A DNA stretch of 60,688 nt from Marinagarivorans sp. GTDB lineage: Bacteria; Pseudomonadota; Gammaproteobacteria; Pseudomonadales; Cellvibrionaceae. Shown piece by piece: positions 11,201 to 18,786 of the stretch. The first letter of the stretch is position 1. Each line of letters starts with the position of its first letter. The stretch spans positions 1-60,688 of the forward strand of contig JANQJB010000143.1 of the NCBI GenBank assembly GCA_028281865.1, written 5' to 3'. The translations under genes were made by a program, and so were the position numbers. Under the pieces are notes generated by a model. It was given only the letters and a program-made list of their open reading frames with translations, made no database searches and was not told where the DNA came from.

Positions 11201-12308
11201 CAATTTTGTCTTCCAGTGTCGCGCCGTCACCGTCAAAATCTAACCATATTTTGCGATTTAAATATAAGGCATTTGCCTGTGGCTTTTGATCCCCTCTTGC
11301 TTGTTCAATTAGCTCAAGATTTCTCACTCCATCCATCAAATAAACGCTGCCATTGGAAAATATCTCAGGCACGTCAATTTCCGATACGTCAAATAAATCG
11401 GGCCCCTCGATTTTGATGGAACGCAGCTCAGTATTCGGGACAAACGCCCATAACTCCTGCTTTGGCCAAAATTCGTCACGCGCGATATTTAAAAAAGAAT
11501 TAATATTACCGTCAACGCGAGCTTGATGTAGAACTTCCCATTCACCCGAACGAATTTGCATACGCAAGCGCCCATCTTTTTCAATTCTCGCCGGCAACTC
11601 AGATTCAAAATGCTCTGTTACCGTATTGGGAAGTAACAGTTGGCCCGTGTATAATTCCCGCGGCTTGCCCGAAATGCTCAGCCTAACTTGTGTCTGAATG
11701 CGACGCGGAACGTCGTCAGTTAATACGCGAAACACTTCAATACGCACCATATCTCTTTCGCCTTGCTCCCTAAGTTCTGTTTGCTGCAACCACAATTCAT
11801 GACCATTTTTGATTGATGGTTTAACAACCTCCTTGCCATTAACATTTAAATCCATTAGGACGGTTCCCAACGGCAAGCTCAACTGCTGCGGCAGACTATT
11901 CCATTTAAAACGACCGACGACTTTATGTTCGCCAGTGGAAAGCTCAATGTAGGGCTCGGCATTTTTATTTTGCAAAACGATTGCACGAAGATTATTAATT
12001 GTGACATTTGCCGGCCAAATATTTTTTGTCGACGGCAACAAGATTTGACTGGTTTTCTCCACTTGCCAAGTTTGCTCAAAACGCCCACCGCTATTATCCA
12101 GCTTCATCACAAGCTTACCGGGCCAAGCGCAAATAGAATTCTGCTTGCCAAGTGCCAAATAAGAACATCCGTGATTTTTGTGCCTATCCATAATCCAAGG
12201 CTCCCAAACACGCAATATGTCCGGCGCCGCATCCGGGGCAGCATATCCGGTGTTCGTAAGCCCAACAAAACTCAGAATTAAAGCGAGAAGAGAGATAAAG
12301 AAACGCAT
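8214..12308 (-). CDS. Exported 1364-residue multi-membrane protein, function unknown
   Basis: I do not recognise a named family. Visible: a signal peptide (about 1-23, ending GYAA), a large extracytoplasmic beta-rich region (24-470), three membrane helices at about 475-570 (WDIFLCLIIVGALYKVLGIV, VISYVLPLVISLALLKVL, FILLACTFSLIAF), another pair near 690-745, a second extracytoplasmic region (about 750-1130), then four C-terminal helices (from about 1140: ALLFWSMMLVVVILAVII, WLLLGVGVSTVTMPGGAIIL and two more). Two similar halves of soluble domain plus helices suggest an internal duplication. A Cys-rich stretch PPECGLNCYF (about 755) opens the second soluble part. Encoded alone on the minus strand, convergent with the TonB receptor and divergent from ssrA. 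A role as envelope scaffold or sensor would be a guess. Confidence 0.85.
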   Translation of the reverse strand: MRFFISLLALILSFVGLTNTGYAAPDAAPDILRVWEPWIMDRHKNHGCSYLALGKQNSICAWPGKLVMKLDNSGGRFEQTWQVEKTSQILLPSTKNIWPANVTINNLRAIVLQNKNAEPYIELSTGEHKVVGRFKWNSLPQQLSLPLGTVLMDLNVNGKEVVKPSIKNGHELWLQQTELREQGERDMVRIEVFRVLTDDVPRRIQTQVRLSISGKPRELYTGQLLLPNTVTEHFESELPARIEKDGRLRMQIRSGEWEVLHQARVDGNINSFLNIARDEFWPKQELWAFVPNTELRSIKIEGPDLFDVSEIDVPEIFSNGSVYLMDGVRNLELIEQARGDQKPQANALYLNRKIWLDFDGDGATLEDKIAGKMHQDWRLEVAPNLKLGRVTEDGEPRIINQVAREGATPGFEIRFSDVDVNTLARVESNDLIPANGWLTDFSRINHQLVLPPGWRVWHVGGPDQVRGTWVSKWNLWDIFLCLIIVGALYKVLGIVPAVTGFAACVLTYHLSDNVISYVLPLVISLALLKVLPQGKFFRVVRAASAFILLACTFSLIAFSTKQLRSVVYLQLEDQYEWGGYRSQPIQNFALPEQKAAARIAPSSADSEIAEEVIVMGLRSSPSKRSEKKRYDVTEAAQMGPGMPDWNWKNVNYSWSGPVKENEQLALYTSGPVVTRFVKIIEVIFSALVLVFLVRNFVTFLHFGKQAKSNQFDDKNLNVNATLLCLGFIFALTSAPEKSIANTFPSQELLSEYEKRLLEPPECGLNCYFINDGKITLKEGWLAIELTVSAGADIAAPLPTSDRWRPTAISVNDKPVSVLKLIGSHHHLPLGKGNHKLRMEGKINDELFNLSLPSQSRGVVVDAPNWSVSGLRQGNIASRSIVFEKRDKSSIADRLLPDPAEPFVKVYREFVMGVDWYIHTLVERVAPRQGAIEINFPLLKGERILDDELQYKDGSVKIVLDATKNTYSFDSEIDAIYPLVLAHAKTNNWSEEWSVRSTERWNLFYEGLLPNKNVVDGEFEWSPWPGESVTLYLTRPDAVKGNTTSVENVNVDIKPGKRAVSGRLETLIRTSIGGDYTFDLPSEFAIKLLTLNEQAINENFKEGKLSVRLQPGENRIVLRWEVPQGIQTVETLPELIFDGELRNIRIQYAVPRDRWLLWASGPVLGPALLFWSMMLVVVILAVIIGRLCKMYAPSIPVSTLQWLLLGVGVSTVTMPGGAIILAWFVANDLRARYANSLSHAWFNFVQVVLIILTILAGLMLFSAIPNGLLSTPNMHVSGAGSYSYNLNWYADYSASAVPQIKVISVSLWFYRFIMLLWSVWLVFSLMSWCKWGWQCFSSEGLWRKKEPKQVKNIASPPTEGARSEN

Positions 12309-12441
12309 TTGGTAGCCCCTTGAAGCCTTGTTCCAAATTGATCAACAAACGACGACACTTGAGACCACCAAAGTATCGTCTCGCAGCCTACTAAATTCTT
12401 CTGCGAGTGTCACACCCCTTTACCAGGCAAAAGGAAACCTA

Positions 12442-12470
12442 TTGACACCCATTCTGTCAGAGATTAAGGT
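12442..12470 (+). promoter_or_regulatory. Candidate sigma70 promoter for ssrA
   Basis: A perfect -35 hexamer TTGACA (12442-12447) is followed after 17 bases by TAAGGT (12465-12470), a weak -10, about 70 bases before the mature tmRNA 5' end. A 5' leader removed by RNase P is normal for tmRNA precursors. The weak -10 keeps confidence low; TAAAAAT near 12500 is an alternative. Confidence 0.35.
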
Positions 12471-12538
12471 TTTAGAGGGTTAATCACTCGATATTGCGCT
12501 AAAAATCGCATTTAAGACAACGCGATTTAGCAAAGTTC

Positions 12539-12892
12539 GGGGGCGATTAGGATTCGACGCCGGTAACTGAGTCCCAGGTGCATGTGGTGATGTCAGCGAA
12601 TCACCTAAAATCAAAGCTGAATCTGAATAGTCGCAAACGACGATTCATACGCTCTAGCAGCTTAAGCTTGCTAGCGGTTAGTAACAAGGTGCCAGTACCG
12701 CGCTGCTAACTGTCATATAGAACTGGATCGCTCAAAGGTATGTTTGTGGCCGGCGAGTTAAACTTTTACAAACTCGCTTGATGCGTCCTGCCCGTTGGGC
12801 TGCATTGAGTCAACCTAATAAACGGACCTAAACATGTAGATCCTGCGATGGAGTGCTGACGGACGCGGGTTCAAATCCCGCCGCCTCCACCA
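12539..12892 (+). ncRNA. ssrA: Transfer-messenger RNA (tmRNA)
   Basis: 354-nt tmRNA that rescues stalled ribosomes with SmpB. The 5' end GGGGGCG (12539-12545) pairs with CGCCTCC near the 3' end to form the 7-bp acceptor stem (one G-U), followed by a genome-encoded CCA (12890-12892). The T-arm GCGGGTTCAAATCCCGC is intact. The tag reading frame lies at 12633-12665. One-piece, non-permuted form as in most bacteria. The partner gene smpB lies upstream on the same strand. Confidence 0.97.
12633..12665 (+). other. tmRNA tag-peptide reading frame, ANDDSYALAA
   Basis: Resume codon GCA at 12633 followed by AAC GAC GAT TCA TAC GCT CTA GCA GCT and stop TAA (12663-12665). The peptide is ANDDSYALAA, with the YALAA degron end recognised by ClpXP and the AND start bound by SspB in gammaproteobacteria. 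The common form in enterics is ANDENYALAA, so positions 4 and 5 differ. Confidence 0.92.
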
Positions 12893-12933
12893 AATAAAAA
12901 GGCCCCGCTCTAACAAGCGGGGCCTTTTTATTT
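12893..12933 (+). terminator. Rho-independent terminator of ssrA
   Basis: An 18-bp perfect stem, AAATAAAAAGGCCCCGCT paired with its complement at 12916-12933, with a 6-base loop and a T-run on the 3' arm, starts directly at the CCA end of tmRNA. The A-tract on the left arm makes it work in both directions. The same AATAAAAAGGCCC opening recurs in the terminators at 22707 and 28633. Confidence 0.92.
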
Positions 12934-12971
12934 GGCTTGAGTCGGTGGGTGAATGAACCCGCCCCCGGGTT

Positions 12972-13201
12972 CACAAATCGTCAGGAACGATTTGTACCGC
13001 CGACAGGCGCCCGAAGGGTCAGGGCCATGAACGGCCCTGAGTATATTCCCGCCGCCTTGACAGAACAAATACTGGCAATGCAGCGGTCCGGCATTCCGGA
13101 GCAATTGGCAGTGCACAAATGATCTAAAACGATTTGTACCGCCAAAGGCACTCGAGAGGTCAAAGCCATGGACGACCCTAAGTATATCCTCGCCAATTGA
13201 C
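12972..13201. repeat. Two REP-like ~90-bp direct repeats with paired hairpins
   Basis: Copy A (12972-13061) and copy B (13114-13201) are diverged direct repeats with a period of about 142 bases. Shared blocks include ACGATTTGTACCGCC, GTCA(G/A)(G/A)GCCATG(A/G)ACG, CCCT(G/A)AGTATAT and a TTGAC end. Copy A forms two stem-loops: ACAAATCGT/ACGATTTGT (12973-12995) and TCAGGGCC/GGCCCTGA. A third hairpin TGAACCCG/CGGGTTCA precedes them (12954-12973). No coding potential; short reading frames here are chance. Their position just behind ssrA fits a REP-type extragenic element. Confidence 0.65.
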
Positions 13202-13229
13202 CTACTCCTCTCAAACCAAAAACAAACCG

Positions 13230-14813
13230 TCACCGCCATTCATTATTGATAAACGTTTTGAGTCCACCGCTAGGCAAAACACAATAGTGTTCATCTTGAT
13301 TAAAATTCATCAAAATCTTTCTACAATCACTTGTAGATTTGGTAATTTCTTTCCATTTCTTTGCTGAATGGCTCATCTTATTTAAAGCAAATGCTGTCGT
13401 CGTTACACCGATAGTCGATTCCCACATGTAAGCGTCAGTAGCCGAGTTTAAATGAATATGCGTCGGTTGAAATGGCGGTTTTGGCAGAGGCAACCAGTTG
13501 GTACCTAAGTCGTCACTATACATAGCATTGGAAAACATACCTTTTGCAAGCCAAGTGTTTAAAAGATTTTTATCCTGATTAACCGCAACACCGGAAAACG
13601 TTTTCGTAAGAATTAGTTTATTTGTAGCACTAGAATTTAAATTGACTTTATAAATCGTTTTAGGAGGAAAAGCGATAAAGATATCTTCACCAATATTCTC
13701 AATATCGGGCTTATAATTATACCCTATTACCTTGGTACCGTGCACTGTATTGATTTTCTCGAAATTTGAATTTTTTTCTTTATATAAAGATACCGCAGGA
13801 ATAATATTATAGGGGTAGGATCTCTTAGTTTGGGAATTTTGTGCTTCAGGATCCCAGGCTCCAATCACACGAGTATTTGAGATTGTTCTAATATCCATAA
13901 CAATTTCCGGATAAACAATATCAAAAATTTGTTTAAATGTTTTTCCTTCGTCTTTCGATTCAATTATTTTCCCTGACTCCAGGCCAGCAGTAATTGTACT
14001 GTAAGATACATCCAAAGCCACCACTGCTTCGAGATGCCCAGTATCAATACTCCCCCATTCTCCATTTGTTTTATATCGAATTTGACCTAGTATCGTTCCG
14101 AAGTAACTATTGCCATTTTCATCTGTAATCAAATCTGTACTAGGCTGGCTTAAAGCTTTGATTACCGGGTAAGCATCCTCGTGTGTTGCATCATGTGATA
14201 AGGGATTGATCTGATTTCCTTGCATTTTTTTCATTCCGGAATTAATAATAAGATCAATCAAAGCTCCTTGACCAGAGGACCCAAACGCTATTTTTGATTG
14301 GATTACTTTGCCTTTAGCAACCCAGGATTTTATTGGAGTATCTGCAAATAAGTCTGCATTCTCTGATAACATTTTATGATCGACTTTTCCCTTTCTGACT
14401 TTGGAAACAAACGTGTACATTCCAGCTCCAAGGGTAAAAGGTATCAAGTGGTTTAAATCGACAATCTCTCCCGCTTTAACGTTTATGGTAGGAAGTGATC
14501 CCTTAGGAATCGCTATACGATTATTATTAACTGGCCCACGGGTCAAAAATTGGGTTATGGAATATTCCCCAGGAGCTAACCAACCAGAAATTTCTTTGGT
14601 GGGTGCATATCCATTAATTGCATATAGAATAGATTTCTTACCACTATCTGACACAAAAACTAAACCTACTGCATCCTCCGCATGAATACTTCCGATCACT
14701 AAACCATTGCTAATGACCATTTCAGATACAGGTTTAACAGGAGTGGTTGTACAAGCAGCAAGAAGAATTAAAATTTGTGAAATAAAAAGTGCTTTAAATA
14801 AACTGTGTGACAT
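13230..14813 (-). CDS. Lipoprotein with BNR/Asp-box-like propeller motifs, function unknown
   Basis: 527-residue lipoprotein (lipobox LLAAC, Cys21). I do not recognise a named family. Residues about 25-140 look like a beta-sandwich with GWLAPGEYSITQF, similar to small polymer-binding or carboxypeptidase-regulatory folds. The rest carries at least two Asp-box-like turns, SKDEGKTF (about 287) and SDDLGTNW (about 431), and WGSIDTGHLEAVVALD between them, as in BNR/VPS10-type beta-propellers. Base composition is AT-richer than the neighbouring genes, and it sits between the repeats and a toxin-antitoxin pair, which fits recent acquisition. Single gene on the minus strand. Confidence 0.8.
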   Translation of the reverse strand: MSHSLFKALFISQILILLAACTTTPVKPVSEMVISNGLVIGSIHAEDAVGLVFVSDSGKKSILYAINGYAPTKEISGWLAPGEYSITQFLTRGPVNNNRIAIPKGSLPTINVKAGEIVDLNHLIPFTLGAGMYTFVSKVRKGKVDHKMLSENADLFADTPIKSWVAKGKVIQSKIAFGSSGQGALIDLIINSGMKKMQGNQINPLSHDATHEDAYPVIKALSQPSTDLITDENGNSYFGTILGQIRYKTNGEWGSIDTGHLEAVVALDVSYSTITAGLESGKIIESKDEGKTFKQIFDIVYPEIVMDIRTISNTRVIGAWDPEAQNSQTKRSYPYNIIPAVSLYKEKNSNFEKINTVHGTKVIGYNYKPDIENIGEDIFIAFPPKTIYKVNLNSSATNKLILTKTFSGVAVNQDKNLLNTWLAKGMFSNAMYSDDLGTNWLPLPKPPFQPTHIHLNSATDAYMWESTIGVTTTAFALNKMSHSAKKWKEITKSTSDCRKILMNFNQDEHYCVLPSGGLKTFINNEWR

Positions 14814-15075
14814 GCTATTCCTATTGTCTATACGGTAAGTTCTGATAGAACTTGTGTCTTTTGGCCAAGATTCTATAGTTTTTATTGATTTTTTCGTACA
14901 CCCTGACCACTCTAATCGCGGGCATATGTTAGCCGAATTCTCTCACTGAGTCGATAAACTCAATAGATCTAATAAAAAAACGTTATCCCGGGATTTTTTA
15001 AAAAAAATAAAGATGCAGGGAATTTGACTGAAAGGTAAAGGAGCCTAAAAACTTCCCCCCGCCCTTACTCTTACT

Positions 15076-15618
15076 TTAAGCTTTTTTCTGTTTGCTAGTA
15101 GATCTTTCGTCACCTAACTCCCCAGCCATTTCCAACGCTTTTTTATAAAGAGTCGGCCCCATTTTAAAATTGGTAAGCCTTAGTTTATTAAGGTATGGCG
15201 TAACCATCTTAATGATGCCTTTTTCTTTGGCTTTTAACAAAACTCCAATCATTCCTGTTATTGGTATCCCGAAGCTTTGCGCTTCAGCTCTTCCTGCACG
15301 CTCATCGATAATAAGTAGATCGGCATTTTTCTGTAACGCCATTCCTATTGCTTGGCTTTCACCTGGGTCCAGTTTTCTACCAAACCTAGCAGCAATCTTA
15401 TCGTATCCAGGAACTGATTCTACTTTGATCCAGGGTAATGTTTTAACTTCCTTCGCTCCGGGATTATTGTCTCCTGGGCGAGTAAGTTCGTCATATACCG
15501 CAGTCGGGATATAAATTTGTTTAAATAGTGCTTTTAAAATTGAAATGGCACCAATTTTTGAAAAATAAGTTATTGCTGTTGTGTCGCTTACTACAATCTT
15601 GCCAGGCTTATTATCCAT
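15076..15618 (-). CDS. PIN-domain toxin (DUF3368-type RNase)
   Basis: Putative endoribonuclease toxin. 180 residues. The PIN acidic residues are visible: Asp12 in VVSDTTAITYFSKIG, Glu in VYDELTRPG (about 44), LDPGESQAIGMAL (about 90) and LLIIDERAGRAEA (about 106-118). GIPITGMIGVLLKAKEKGII (about 122-141) is the block that marks the DUF3368 subgroup. The C-terminus has a Lys-rich tail. It starts 2 bases after the stop of the upstream small gene, the usual antitoxin-toxin order. Target RNA unknown. Confidence 0.85.
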   Translation of the reverse strand: MDNKPGKIVVSDTTAITYFSKIGAISILKALFKQIYIPTAVYDELTRPGDNNPGAKEVKTLPWIKVESVPGYDKIAARFGRKLDPGESQAIGMALQKNADLLIIDERAGRAEAQSFGIPITGMIGVLLKAKEKGIIKMVTPYLNKLRLTNFKMGPTLYKKALEMAGELGDERSTSKQKKA

Positions 15619-15620
15619 AA

Positions 15621-15857
15621 TTATATATCCTTTAAATTATCTAAATCGGTGTCTAAGTCGTCTTCGTCGTAATTAACAAACTGACCGTATTTACCGAGCA
15701 ACCCATGGAATTCTATTTCTGATTTGTTGGTAATCTTTCCACCTTGCACTCCATTTATTTTTTCTAATTTGTAAAGCGCAATTGCCAAAACTTCTAATAA
15801 CTGTCCCTCGTCCAAATCAAGTTTTTCGGCTACTTCATCTATGATGTCTATTTTCAC
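15621..15857 (-). CDS. Putative antitoxin of the PIN toxin
   Basis: Small acidic protein of 78 residues read from a GTG at 15857. This start is preferred to the ATG at 15914 because GGGAGG lies 7 bases upstream of it. Residues 1-40 (IDIIDEVAEKLDLDEGQLLE) look helical and could form a DNA-binding or toxin-clamping head; the C-terminal 20 residues are rich in Asp/Glu (YDEDDLDTDLDNLKDI), as in antitoxins that cap a basic toxin. No close family recognised. Translationally linked to the downstream PIN gene. Confidence 0.7.
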   Translation of the reverse strand: MKIDIIDEVAEKLDLDEGQLLEVLAIALYKLEKINGVQGGKITNKSEIEFHGLLGKYGQFVNYDEDDLDTDLDNLKDI

Positions 15858-16150
15858 TGATTTACCTCCCTTTTGGGGTCTTAACTTAACATTGTTTGTC
15901 AGTACCAAATGCAAATTAACACAGCAAAACCTAAGTACTGCCGGGGCCTAATGAGCCATTCTACAATATTTATAGTTGACACCGCCATTCAAAACGAAAA
16001 AAGTGATGTTGATACCGTGTGAAATTAGAGCTCTGAATATCTTTCTGAAAAGCAAAATACACTATTTCAGTGTTACATAGAAAAAACGAGCTTTGAAGAT
16101 AAAGAGGACGCGGGTGCGTGTCCTCATTTGTGATTTGTGTAAGATGTACT

Positions 16151-16208
16151 ATTAACCCGATATGAACTGCGGTCGGGTTAATAAGTGATGCAGGATGCAT
16201 CACTTATT
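16151..16208. repeat. Two overlapping perfect hairpins
   Basis: Stem 1: ATTAACCCGA (16151-16160) with TCGGGTTAAT (16173-16182). Stem 2: AATAAGTGATGCA (16180-16192) with TGCATCACTTATT (16196-16208), loop of 3. The stems share 3 bases, so only one can form fully at a time. They lie in the 717-base gene-free stretch upstream of the toxin-antitoxin pair; the rest of 15858-16394 shows no gene. Could be a transcription-end or regulatory switch structure, or a mobile-element remnant. Confidence 0.7.
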
Positions 16209-16394
16209 GGCCGAATTCCCAGAAAATAAGACTGTAAATCTTACAGAGTCTTATACTCCGCTAATGGCTTATCAGTTCTGGTTAGATTTTTTAATTCTCC
16301 ATACCCAATATCTGGGTCAGATGCCTAACTTGCCTTCTACACTGAAAAGGTACCTTTGCGTATTTTTTAGGGTGTTTAACCTTGTCCGACAGTC

Positions 16395-16540
16395 TAGCAG
16401 CTTGTTGAAAAATGTTATTGGCGAAGCTGTGGCAAGGCAAATTTTTCCGAAAAAGCGGAGTTTATAAACGATAAATGAGCATTTTGAGGAAAAATTTAAC
16501 GTCGCCACAGCGAGTAAAATAGTTTTTCAACAAGCTGCTA
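16395..16540. mobile_element. MITE-like element with 18-bp perfect terminal inverted repeats
   Basis: 146-bp element bounded by TAGCAGCTTGTTGAAAAA (16395-16412) and its exact complement (16523-16540). The interior continues as an imperfect palindrome (GCTGTGGCAAGGCAAATTTTTCC against GGAAAAATTTAACGTCGCCACAGC). No transposase frame fits inside. The TTGTTGAAAAA-type ends are reminiscent of insertion-sequence ends, so it is probably mobilised in trans. No clear target-site duplication is seen (CTC/CAG outside the ends). It ends 34 bases before the start of the cytochrome lipoprotein gene and could influence its expression. Confidence 0.75.
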
Positions 16541-16574
16541 CAGGATTGTTATAACTGAACTACGAGCTAAAAAA

Positions 16575-18776
16575 ATGAAAGCGAACTTTTCATTCTATTT
16601 AAGAGTTGCTGCGGGTTATTTATTGCTAACCAGCTTGGTGGCTTGTGATGGCGGAACAGATTCTCCACCCGCAGGCTCAGCCTCCTCCACTAGTTCGTCT
16701 AGTAGTAGCTCAAGCTCTTCAAGTAGTGGTCAGCTTGTCGACAATAACAAAGCGATCTGTGAAGCAGAAAAAATGCCGGGGCGACAGATCTGGCTTAAGC
16801 AGTGTGCAGGTTGTCATGGTGATAGAAATCAGGGCAATGCATTTTCAGCTGTCGTCAGTACCGATCGAGAAGGCATGATTTCCTATGTCACGACCTCAAT
16901 GCCGCTTGGTAAGAACGAGCTTTGCGATAATGATTGCGCTACCAGCGTAACAGATTTCTTAATCGCCTACCGTCAGGAATCTTGCGATGATTTTCCATTG
17001 GTAAGCAGTACTTTATTTAACAAGCGTCCAATAGTGGAAAGCCTTCACTCTGTCGCTTTCAATCTTGCTGGCAGGCTACCAACTCAAGCCGAAGTAGACC
17101 AGGTAAACAGCGGTGGCGAACAGGCTTTTTTATCGATCATTGACAACTACATGAATGAAGAGGCCTTTGCCAATCGTATTATGGAAATTTACGGCGATGA
17201 GATTCAGGTCGAACAATTTACTCCCACTCACGGTCATTCCGGCGCGCTGTTAAATATCACCTTTGAGGAAGAAGGCGTTCAAGGCTGGTGGTACGATAAT
17301 TATGGTGAGCGCGATTACCTTGATCATGTCAATATCATAAGAGCGCATGCAAGAGAGCCATTACAGTTAATTAAACATGTCGTAAAAGAAGGCAAGGATT
17401 TTCGTGAAATTTTGACTGCCGACTATGTGATGGTAAACAACTTAAATAAGTTTACTTATAAACCCTATCAGACTGAACAATTCGCGTATAAAGATATCGG
17501 TGAATACCAGCCCTTTTATGAAACCCAGCGACCGCGCATTGGTGTGCTAGGCACTGTCGGTTTTATTTATAAATTTAAGTCAACCGATGTAAATCGAAAT
17601 CGCAAGCGTGCTTATGCGATATATGATATTTTTCTGGACACTGATATCAAAACGCTCGGTGGTGAGGTTATAGCTGCAGCAGATGCTGAAGCTGCCACCG
17701 ATATTTTAACTGACCCAAGCTGTAAAAGTTGCCACAGTGTGATGGACCCGGTCGCCAGTGCTTTTAAACATTACAACGCAACGGGTATGTATCGTCCTAA
17801 TCAAAAGTGGCATGACGACATGTCAAAGCCGGGCTTTGCAGGCAATAGCCAACCGGATGAAGACAACGAAGAACCCTTGCGCTGGGTGGCTGAAAGAATA
17901 GCCGATGATCCACGTTTTGCGCGCGCGACAGTGAGAACGCTATTCGAAGGTTTAATGGGGCAAAAGGTCTTGCGTATTAATGCTGACAGCCTCCCCGAAC
18001 ATGTGGCGCTATACAGTATCCAACAACAATACCTTGCGCCTTGGGCAAAATTATTTATCGATTCGACTTATGACATAAAAGCACTGGTTAAAGCGATGGT
18101 CTCCAGTGATTATTACCGCGCCGCTTCAATTATTGACGATAGTCTGGATTTATATATTTCTTCGTTGAATGACGAGCAAAAAGACTATGTCAAACAACGC
18201 ATCGGTGGCGCTTCTTTATTTACTCCAGAGATGCTGGCCAGAAAAATTAACATGCTAACCGACAATCAAAGCTGGGGTAATACGATAGAGCTTTTTGATG
18301 GTTTTCTGGATCCAATAAATGTTGAAAATGGCTTGGGCGTTTTATATGGCGGCATAGATTTTAAAGACAACACTGAACGCCTGAGAGACTTAAATGGATT
18401 TATGCTGGCGATACAGGAACGAATGTCCTATGACGTTGCTTGTGAGATCGTTGCCAATGAATTATTCAAAGTTCCCAGTGAGCGCCTTTATTTTGAAGCG
18501 TTTGATTTAGCTTTACCCCCCGAGTCACAATCTACTCAGCTAAAGGGAATCATAGCCAGCCTTATGTGGGCCACCTGGGGAAAAGTGTTTGACGTAAATT
18601 CTGATGAAGTGTCAATTGCCTATGATTTGTTGCTGAATATCTATCAAGAAAACCTTCGCATGAATAAGAATGTTTATGACTGCCACTACACCAGTGGAAG
18701 TGCCAGACATTTAATAATGTCGATGGTCGGTGTTGTCAGCTACCTGCTGGGTGACTACCGTTTTAATAATTTGTGA
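16575..18776 (+). CDS. Poly-Ser-linked di-heme cytochrome lipoprotein (module 1)
   Basis: 733-residue outer-surface or periplasmic lipoprotein (lipobox LVAC, Cys24) with a serine linker (about 37-52). A small cytochrome c domain follows: CAGCH at 78-82, and after it the Cys pair CDNDC. The long middle region contains NLAGRLPTQAEVD and several Trp/Tyr-rich segments; a second heme site CKSCH (383-387) is followed by MDPVASAFKHYN, the pattern of DUF1588-type domains first catalogued in Planctomycetes. DUF1592/1595 signatures are less clear than in the copies at 24218 and 30148, so this is a diverged branch. The next gene starts 10 bases downstream and is certainly co-transcribed. Likely electron transfer between a Tat partner and the respiratory chain (inference). 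Confidence 0.85.
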   Translation: MKANFSFYLRVAAGYLLLTSLVACDGGTDSPPAGSASSTSSSSSSSSSSSSGQLVDNNKAICEAEKMPGRQIWLKQCAGCHGDRNQGNAFSAVVSTDREGMISYVTTSMPLGKNELCDNDCATSVTDFLIAYRQESCDDFPLVSSTLFNKRPIVESLHSVAFNLAGRLPTQAEVDQVNSGGEQAFLSIIDNYMNEEAFANRIMEIYGDEIQVEQFTPTHGHSGALLNITFEEEGVQGWWYDNYGERDYLDHVNIIRAHAREPLQLIKHVVKEGKDFREILTADYVMVNNLNKFTYKPYQTEQFAYKDIGEYQPFYETQRPRIGVLGTVGFIYKFKSTDVNRNRKRAYAIYDIFLDTDIKTLGGEVIAAADAEAATDILTDPSCKSCHSVMDPVASAFKHYNATGMYRPNQKWHDDMSKPGFAGNSQPDEDNEEPLRWVAERIADDPRFARATVRTLFEGLMGQKVLRINADSLPEHVALYSIQQQYLAPWAKLFIDSTYDIKALVKAMVSSDYYRAASIIDDSLDLYISSLNDEQKDYVKQRIGGASLFTPEMLARKINMLTDNQSWGNTIELFDGFLDPINVENGLGVLYGGIDFKDNTERLRDLNGFMLAIQERMSYDVACEIVANELFKVPSERLYFEAFDLALPPESQSTQLKGIIASLMWATWGKVFDVNSDEVSIAYDLLLNIYQENLRMNKNVYDCHYTSGSARHLIMSMVGVVSYLLGDYRFNNL

Positions 18777-18786
18777 GGACGCGAGA

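Noticed and set aside
12893-16574. Genomic island inserted at the ssrA 3' end
   Set aside because: The accessory content fits, but no integrase and no convincing duplicate of the tmRNA end marks the far border; only short echoes were found.
18730-18786. Earlier start for the Tat partner of module 1
   Set aside because: It overlaps the cytochrome gene and hides the twin-arginine signal; ATG 18787 has a good ribosome site.
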